A DNA stretch of 8,998 bases from Fibrobacteraceae bacterium (GTDB taxonomy: Bacteria > Fibrobacterota > Fibrobacteria > Fibrobacterales > Fibrobacteraceae), in NCBI GenBank assembly GCA_021443045.1, contig JABUUT010000045.1:37670-46667 (forward strand), in the 5' to 3' direction. Shown here piece after piece: positions 5,475-8,998 of the stretch. The position numbers and the translations under genes were made by a program. The notes under the pieces were generated by a model. That model saw nothing but the letters and a program-made list of their open reading frames with translations. It searched no databases and had not been told where the DNA came from. Numbering within the stretch: position 1 is the stretch's first letter; each line of letters starts with the position of its first letter.

Positions 5475-7028
5475 ATGGATATGGAAAATAGAAAACCCTT
5501 CTTTTATGATGTCACTCTCCGTGACGGGAATCAGGCTTTGCCAAAGCCTTGGAACAACGCTCAGAAGAAAGATGTTTACCTGCAACTTTTAAAATTGGGT
5601 GTTCAGGGTGCCGAAGTGGGGTTCCCAGCTTCTTCCGAAATGGATTTTGAATCTTGCATGGAATTGGCGAAACTTACGGCTCAATTGGCCAAAGACGGTG
5701 ATGAGGTGGCTCAGAAGGTTGTGGTTTCGGGGCTGGCTCGTTGTGTAAAGAGCGATATCCAGCGTTGCTGGGAAGCGGTTCAGTACGCGCCCAATCCTCG
5801 CATCCATACATTTTTGGCCACCAGCCCTCTGTCGATGGAGCATGTGCTCCACCTGACTCCAGAGCAGGTAAAAGAAAAGGCTGTTGATTGCGTGTCTTTT
5901 GCAAAGTCCCTGGTGGGGGAACGGGGTACGGTGGAATTTAGTGCAGAACATTTTGGCGACTGCCTGGAAAACATGGATTTTGTGATTGATGTTTTAAAGG
6001 CTGTGGTGGAGGCCGGAGCTACCACTATCAATTTGCCAAATACGGTGGAGCGGTACCGCCCCATGTTGTATGTGGATCAGGTAAAGCAGGTGTATGAGGC
6101 TTTGCCTAAGAATGTGACTATCTCTGTTCACTGCCACAATGATTTGGGCATGGCTACTGCAGCAACTGTTGAAAGTTTCTTTGTGGGGGCAACACAGTTG
6201 GAAGTTGCCTTGAATGGCCTTGGTGAACGTTGCGGAAACACCAACTTTTATGAAGTGGCTGTTGGTTTACACAATTCTGGCGTGGATACGGGCCTACACA
6301 TGGAACGCATCTACGAAACGGCTATTTTAATAAGTCATTGGTCTGGCATTAGCATATACAGTCGTGCGCCCCTCATTGGTGCCGAAGCGATTGTACACCG
6401 CAGTGGCATTCACCAAGATGGTGCCAGCAAAACAAAGGATATGAAGAAGGGTGCCTATCGCCCCATTGATTATTCCATTATTGGACGCAACCAGAACGAT
6501 TCCCTCAGCTTTACCAGCCAGAGTGGTCGCACCGCTGTTTACGAGATTATCACAAAGTTTGGCTACAAGATGACTTTGTCTGAGGCCGCAGAACTGCAAC
6601 CGATTCTTAAGTCTTGCAGTGAAAAGGAAGGCGAACTTTCTGCAGAGCGTGTGCTGGATGTATTCCGTGAACAGCTGGTGAATGTAAATGGACGGCTGAT
6701 TTTCAATAATATTGAAGTGATTCCCGACGAAAACCGCTTTATCTTCCACTTTAAGAAAGATGGGGAGGCCATGGTTAAGTCTGTTACTGCCGAAGGGCCC
6801 ATTGAAGCGGGTCTTATGTTGATGCGGGAAATTGGAATGCCTGTAGAATTGGTGAAGTACCGCCAGTTGGTTGTTCCTGAAACCGATAAAATGTGGGCTG
6901 GCCGCGGCCTGAGCCGCATTTTGTTGCGTGCCGGTGGTCTTGAAATCGAAGGCCGCGGTGTGTCTAGCGACACCTTGAAGGCTAACATGCGAGCCCTTTT
7001 TGGTGGTGTAAATCTTTTGTACAAGTAG
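5475..7028 (+). CDS. leuA: 2-isopropylmalate synthase (517 aa)
   Basis: It condenses acetyl-CoA with 2-oxoisovalerate in the first committed step of leucine synthesis, in the cytoplasm. The N-terminal TIM-barrel shows the DRE-TIM opening TLRDGNQAL (R16, D17), the metal-binding HCHND (H219, H221) and NGLGERCGN (N255), and the linker motif HRSGIHQDG (H308, H313) followed by SQSGR. Residues about 385-517 resemble the LeuA dimer/regulatory domain, ending with GRGVSSDTLKAN, which suggests allosteric inhibition by leucine. Length is close to that of typical bacterial LeuA (about 500-550 residues). Homocitrate and citramalate synthases share the barrel, but the regulatory domain and the leucine-rich attenuator upstream favour LeuA. 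The gene is preceded by an attenuator and a good Shine-Dalgarno. It is followed after five bases by a small membrane-protein gene, so it heads an operon. Confidence 0.9.
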   Translation: MDMENRKPFFYDVTLRDGNQALPKPWNNAQKKDVYLQLLKLGVQGAEVGFPASSEMDFESCMELAKLTAQLAKDGDEVAQKVVVSGLARCVKSDIQRCWEAVQYAPNPRIHTFLATSPLSMEHVLHLTPEQVKEKAVDCVSFAKSLVGERGTVEFSAEHFGDCLENMDFVIDVLKAVVEAGATTINLPNTVERYRPMLYVDQVKQVYEALPKNVTISVHCHNDLGMATAATVESFFVGATQLEVALNGLGERCGNTNFYEVAVGLHNSGVDTGLHMERIYETAILISHWSGISIYSRAPLIGAEAIVHRSGIHQDGASKTKDMKKGAYRPIDYSIIGRNQNDSLSFTSQSGRTAVYEIITKFGYKMTLSEAAELQPILKSCSEKEGELSAERVLDVFREQLVNVNGRLIFNNIEVIPDENRFIFHFKKDGEAMVKSVTAEGPIEAGLMLMREIGMPVELVKYRQLVVPETDKMWAGRGLSRILLRAGGLEIEGRGVSSDTLKANMRALFGGVNLLYK

Positions 7029-7033
7029 GGTGT

Positions 7034-7300
7034 ATGCCTGAAAATCAAGAAGTAAGCTTTAGTTTTAAGGTTGCAGACAAAGTATGGAACTTTGGGAAAG
7101 GTTGCTACAAAGCGGCTCGTCAGAAGGTTTCTTCTGTAAGCCCCAAGGCCAAGGAGGCATTTGAAAAGGTTGATGCTGGTCGTTCTAAATTGAAGGGCCT
7201 TTCCCATTGGCAAAAATTTTTACTTCTTACTGTAGCGGCTTGCCTTCCTGCCGGAATTCTTTTGGCGGGAATTTTGTTTGTGAAATTCAAGAAAAAGTAA
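7034..7300 (+). CDS. Small single-span membrane protein of unknown function (88 aa)
   Basis: I do not recognise this protein. Residues 1-60 are polar and basic, rich in Lys, Ala and Ser, and look at least partly helical (VADKVWNFGKGCYKAARQKV). Residues about 62-83 form one hydrophobic segment (FLLLTVAACLPAGILLAGIL), followed by the basic tail KFKKK. With the span at the very C-terminus and no signal peptide, it looks tail-anchored, with most of the protein probably in the cytoplasm. The start lies five bases after the leuA stop, with AGGG in a suitable place, and the next gene begins nine bases after its stop. It should therefore be co-transcribed with leuA. A link to leucine metabolism is only suggested by this position. 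Confidence 0.75.
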   Translation: MPENQEVSFSFKVADKVWNFGKGCYKAARQKVSSVSPKAKEAFEKVDAGRSKLKGLSHWQKFLLLTVAACLPAGILLAGILFVKFKKK

Positions 7301-7309
7301 TTTACAGCC

Positions 7310-8545
7310 ATGGCCCGGAAATATGTGCTTTCTTCAAGACTACCTAAGGATTTATCTCCGAGTCCTTTTTTTTGCCAGTTGGAAAAGTCTAAAAAAGAAG
7401 TGTTTTCTCTTGGGGCTGCCCCCGGTTTAATTGACCTTACTGTAAGTTCTCCCATTAAGGTGGGGCTTCCAGCAAAACTTAATTTGGCTGTAGAAAAATG
7501 CTGCAGTGAATTTGGCTCATGGGTGGCGGATGCCTCTGGCCAACTTGAAACACGAAGGGCCGTTGTTAATTACTACAAAAGGCGAGGGGGGCTTTTTACC
7601 ACTGATCAGATTTTATTGACGGCGAGCACCAGCGAAGCCTATTCCATTTTGTTCAAGGTTTTTTGCAACCCAGGAGATGCTATTTTGACCCCTTTGCCGG
7701 GGTACCCTCTTTTGGATACGTTGGCGGCTTTGGAACATCTGGAATGTTATCCTTATTTTCTACAAATTCATCGTGAGCCCTCCCTTAAAAAAATGGGTGC
7801 CGAAAAGAATCGTTTTCGATTTGTATTGGATACCGACAGCTTGCTTTCGGCTCCCGAAAACGCCAAAATTCTATTGCTGGTATCGCCCCACAACCCCACA
7901 GGCCACTGTATTTCGAGGCAGGAGTGGAACCAGGTTGTAGCTTTTTGCGAAGAACGGAATTTGGTTTTGGTTGTGGATGAGGTTTTTGGGGATTATCCTT
8001 TGGGTGATGGGGTAAAACGCAGTTATGAATATTTGGAGGGAACTTCTCCAAGTTGTCCTATTTTTTGGTTGAATGGTCTTAGCAAAACGGTGGGAAGTCC
8101 CCAGTTAAAGTTGGGGTGGATGGCCATGTATATTCCCGAGGACGATTTCGAAAAGATTCACGAGGCTCTTGAATTTGTGACTGATGCCTACCTTAGTGTA
8201 TCTTCTACGGCGCAGGCGCTGGCAAAACCGCTGCTTGAAGATTCCTGGGTGTACGAACAGGCGGTTTTGCAAAGAACTTCAGAAAATTACCAGTACCTCC
8301 GTTCCAAATTTTCTACCAAAGTTTGCCCCGAAGTTCTTGGCGGCTGGTACGCCGCCCTGCGCCTAGCCAATGATGATGAACAAATGACTCTGGATCTTTT
8401 ACAAAAGCATCATGTATTGGTCCAGCCTGGTTTTTTCTTTGATTTTGAGGAAGATGGCTGGATTGTGATTTCTCTGCTTCAGGAACCGGAAACTTTCCGT
8501 TTAGGTGTAAATCGCATTTTTGATGCTGTTCAGTCTGTTTTTTAG
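7310..8545 (+). CDS. Fold-type I PLP-dependent aminotransferase-like protein (411 aa)
   Basis: Class I/II aminotransferase features appear in order: DASGQLETRRAVVNYY (74-89), the cofactor-binding loop TASTSEAY (104-111), SPHNPTGH (192-199, with N195), VVDEVFGDY (221-229, with D223 for the pyridine nitrogen), and GLSKT (256-260), where K259 should form the Schiff base. In the following motif SKT-x4-P-x2-K-LGW, Lys267 stands where most members have Arg. Near the C-terminus the usual substrate-carboxylate Arg appears to be Val386 (GWIVISLL). The substrate is therefore uncertain. Leucine formation from 2-oxoisocaproate is an obvious guess from the operon position, but bacterial IlvE is a different fold, so I do not assign it. 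The start is the first ATG after an in-frame TAA. No clear Shine-Dalgarno is seen, and translation may be coupled to the gene ending nine bases upstream. Confidence 0.85.
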   Translation: MARKYVLSSRLPKDLSPSPFFCQLEKSKKEVFSLGAAPGLIDLTVSSPIKVGLPAKLNLAVEKCCSEFGSWVADASGQLETRRAVVNYYKRRGGLFTTDQILLTASTSEAYSILFKVFCNPGDAILTPLPGYPLLDTLAALEHLECYPYFLQIHREPSLKKMGAEKNRFRFVLDTDSLLSAPENAKILLLVSPHNPTGHCISRQEWNQVVAFCEERNLVLVVDEVFGDYPLGDGVKRSYEYLEGTSPSCPIFWLNGLSKTVGSPQLKLGWMAMYIPEDDFEKIHEALEFVTDAYLSVSSTAQALAKPLLEDSWVYEQAVLQRTSENYQYLRSKFSTKVCPEVLGGWYAALRLANDDEQMTLDLLQKHHVLVQPGFFFDFEEDGWIVISLLQEPETFRLGVNRIFDAVQSVF

Positions 8546-8556
8546 GCTGGATTTTA

Positions 8557-8605
8557 GGCCATGGACAATTTTTCCATGAGATTTGCGGCCCGTTTAGATT
8601 TTTAC
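8557..8605 (+). terminator. Weak candidate terminator after the leu operon
   Basis: CATGG (8560-8564) can pair with CCATG (8574-8578), and GGC (8557-8559) with GCC (8588-8590), leaving a bulge. A T-rich stretch follows at about 8599-8603. The structure is irregular and the T-run short, so it may be inefficient or not a terminator. The position, just after the last operon gene and before a new promoter, is its main support. Confidence 0.3.
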
Positions 8606-8630
8606 TCTGTATCAAAAATATATTTATAAT
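8601..8630 (+). promoter_or_regulatory. Candidate sigma70-type promoter of the esterase gene
   Basis: TTTACT (8601-8606) and a perfect TATAAT (8625-8630) are 18 bases apart. Transcription would start near 8637, about 20 bases before the ATG, which leaves room for the Shine-Dalgarno. This indicates that the esterase is expressed independently of the leu operon. Confidence 0.55.
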
Positions 8631-8657
8631 CATTGGTATGATACATAAGGGTGTATT

Positions 8658-8998
8658 ATGGGACAATCTTTTTTTAAAAATCTAGTTATGGCAGGGTGTG
8701 CTCTTGTAGGTTTCGGAATTCTTCCACAGAAAATTTCTGCGGCTCCCGACCCTAATTTCCACATTTACATTGCCTTTGGTCAATCTAACATGGCGGGAGC
8801 TTCCCCTGCCCAGGAGCCCGAAACAAAGCCTTACCCTCGGTTCAAACTTTTACCTTCCATGGATTGCCCCGATAAGGGTCGCACCATGGGCGTATGGACC
8901 GATGCCACCTCGCAGCTTGCCAACTGCGACAACCCGCCCAGCATTTCGGTAGCCGACTACTTTGGCCGCACCATGGTGGATTCCCTGCCCGATGTAAC
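8658..8998 (+). CDS. Secreted SGNH-type carbohydrate esterase, CE6-like (N-terminal 113 residues; runs off the edge)
   Basis: Residues 1-28 look like a Sec signal peptide: MGQSFFKN, a hydrophobic core to about residue 22, then KISA before APDPN. IYIAFGQSNMAG (36-47) holds the block-I motif GQSNM with the probable nucleophile Ser43. It is typical of sialate O-acetylesterase and CE6 acetylxylan esterase families, which remove acetyl groups from hemicellulose or related sugars. The His/Asp part of the triad and any C-terminal binding or sorting modules lie beyond the window. The start is supported by AAGGG (8647-8651) six bases upstream. An ATG at 8638 is out of frame. A Cys at residue 14 (MAGC) could mimic a lipobox, but the hydrophobic stretch before it is too short. 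The exact substrate cannot be decided from this fragment. Confidence 0.85.
   Translation, partial: MGQSFFKNLVMAGCALVGFGILPQKISAAPDPNFHIYIAFGQSNMAGASPAQEPETKPYPRFKLLPSMDCPDKGRTMGVWTDATSQLANCDNPPSISVADYFGRTMVDSLPDV

Noticed and set aside
6563..7213. A 216-codon minus-strand ORF opposite leuA and the small gene
   Set aside because: It is antisense to the conserved LeuA regulatory domain and to the next gene; no motif or start signal supports it.
8688..8699. Lipobox (MAGC) in the esterase signal region, implying a lipoprotein
   Set aside because: Too few hydrophobic residues precede Cys14, and the hydrophobic core continues past it to a conventional KISA-A cleavage region.
1..8998. CRISPR arrays, insertion sequences, tRNA genes or phage genes
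   Set aside because: No regularly spaced repeats, transposase motifs, terminal inverted repeats with target duplications, or tRNA-like folds were recognised on either strand.

Overview
The window looks like chromosomal DNA of a Fibrobacter-type bacterium. This is inferred from the style of the proteins, from moderate-GC codon use, and from a secreted SGNH/CE6-type esterase of the sort carried by plant-fibre degraders. I could run no database search. No mobile element, CRISPR array, tRNA or rRNA was seen.

Left part, minus strand (about 1-5127). One very large gene encodes a 1631-residue protein that joins a DnaQ-like 3'-5' exonuclease domain, a RecQ (SF2) helicase, winged-helix and helical linker regions, and a complete UvrD/Rep-type (SF1A) helicase. 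Downstream of it, cut by the left edge, are the first 19 complete codons of what is probably tgt (queuine tRNA-ribosyltransferase). The 3' end of the helicase gene carries a second, out-of-frame stretch that looks coding. This suggests a one-base frameshift or a recoding site.

Middle and right, plus strand (about 5230-8545). This is a leucine biosynthesis unit: a sigma70-like promoter; an 18-codon leader peptide with five Leu codons, four of them clustered; a mutually exclusive RNA-pairing network ending in a strong intrinsic terminator; a 13-codon ORF ending one base before leuA; leuA (2-isopropylmalate synthase with a C-terminal regulatory domain); a small single-span membrane protein; and a fold-type I PLP aminotransferase-like protein. 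The three structural genes are 5 and 9 bases apart, so they are probably one operon. The leader has every part of a classical ribosome-mediated leucine attenuator: a ribosome stalled on the Leu codons would free an antiterminator strand that overlaps the last codons of the leader ORF, while one reaching the stop codon would cover that strand.

Right edge (about 8601-8998). A separate promoter and Shine-Dalgarno precede the 5' end of a secreted SGNH-type (CE6-like) carbohydrate esterase, which runs off the window.

Both ATGs in the divergent 5128-5264 intergenic region (leader peptide and helicase) lack a Shine-Dalgarno and lie exactly six bases after a TATATT box. This suggests leaderless transcripts. 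The most interesting items are the triple-activity helicase fusion with its possible C-terminal frameshift, and the compact leucine attenuator.
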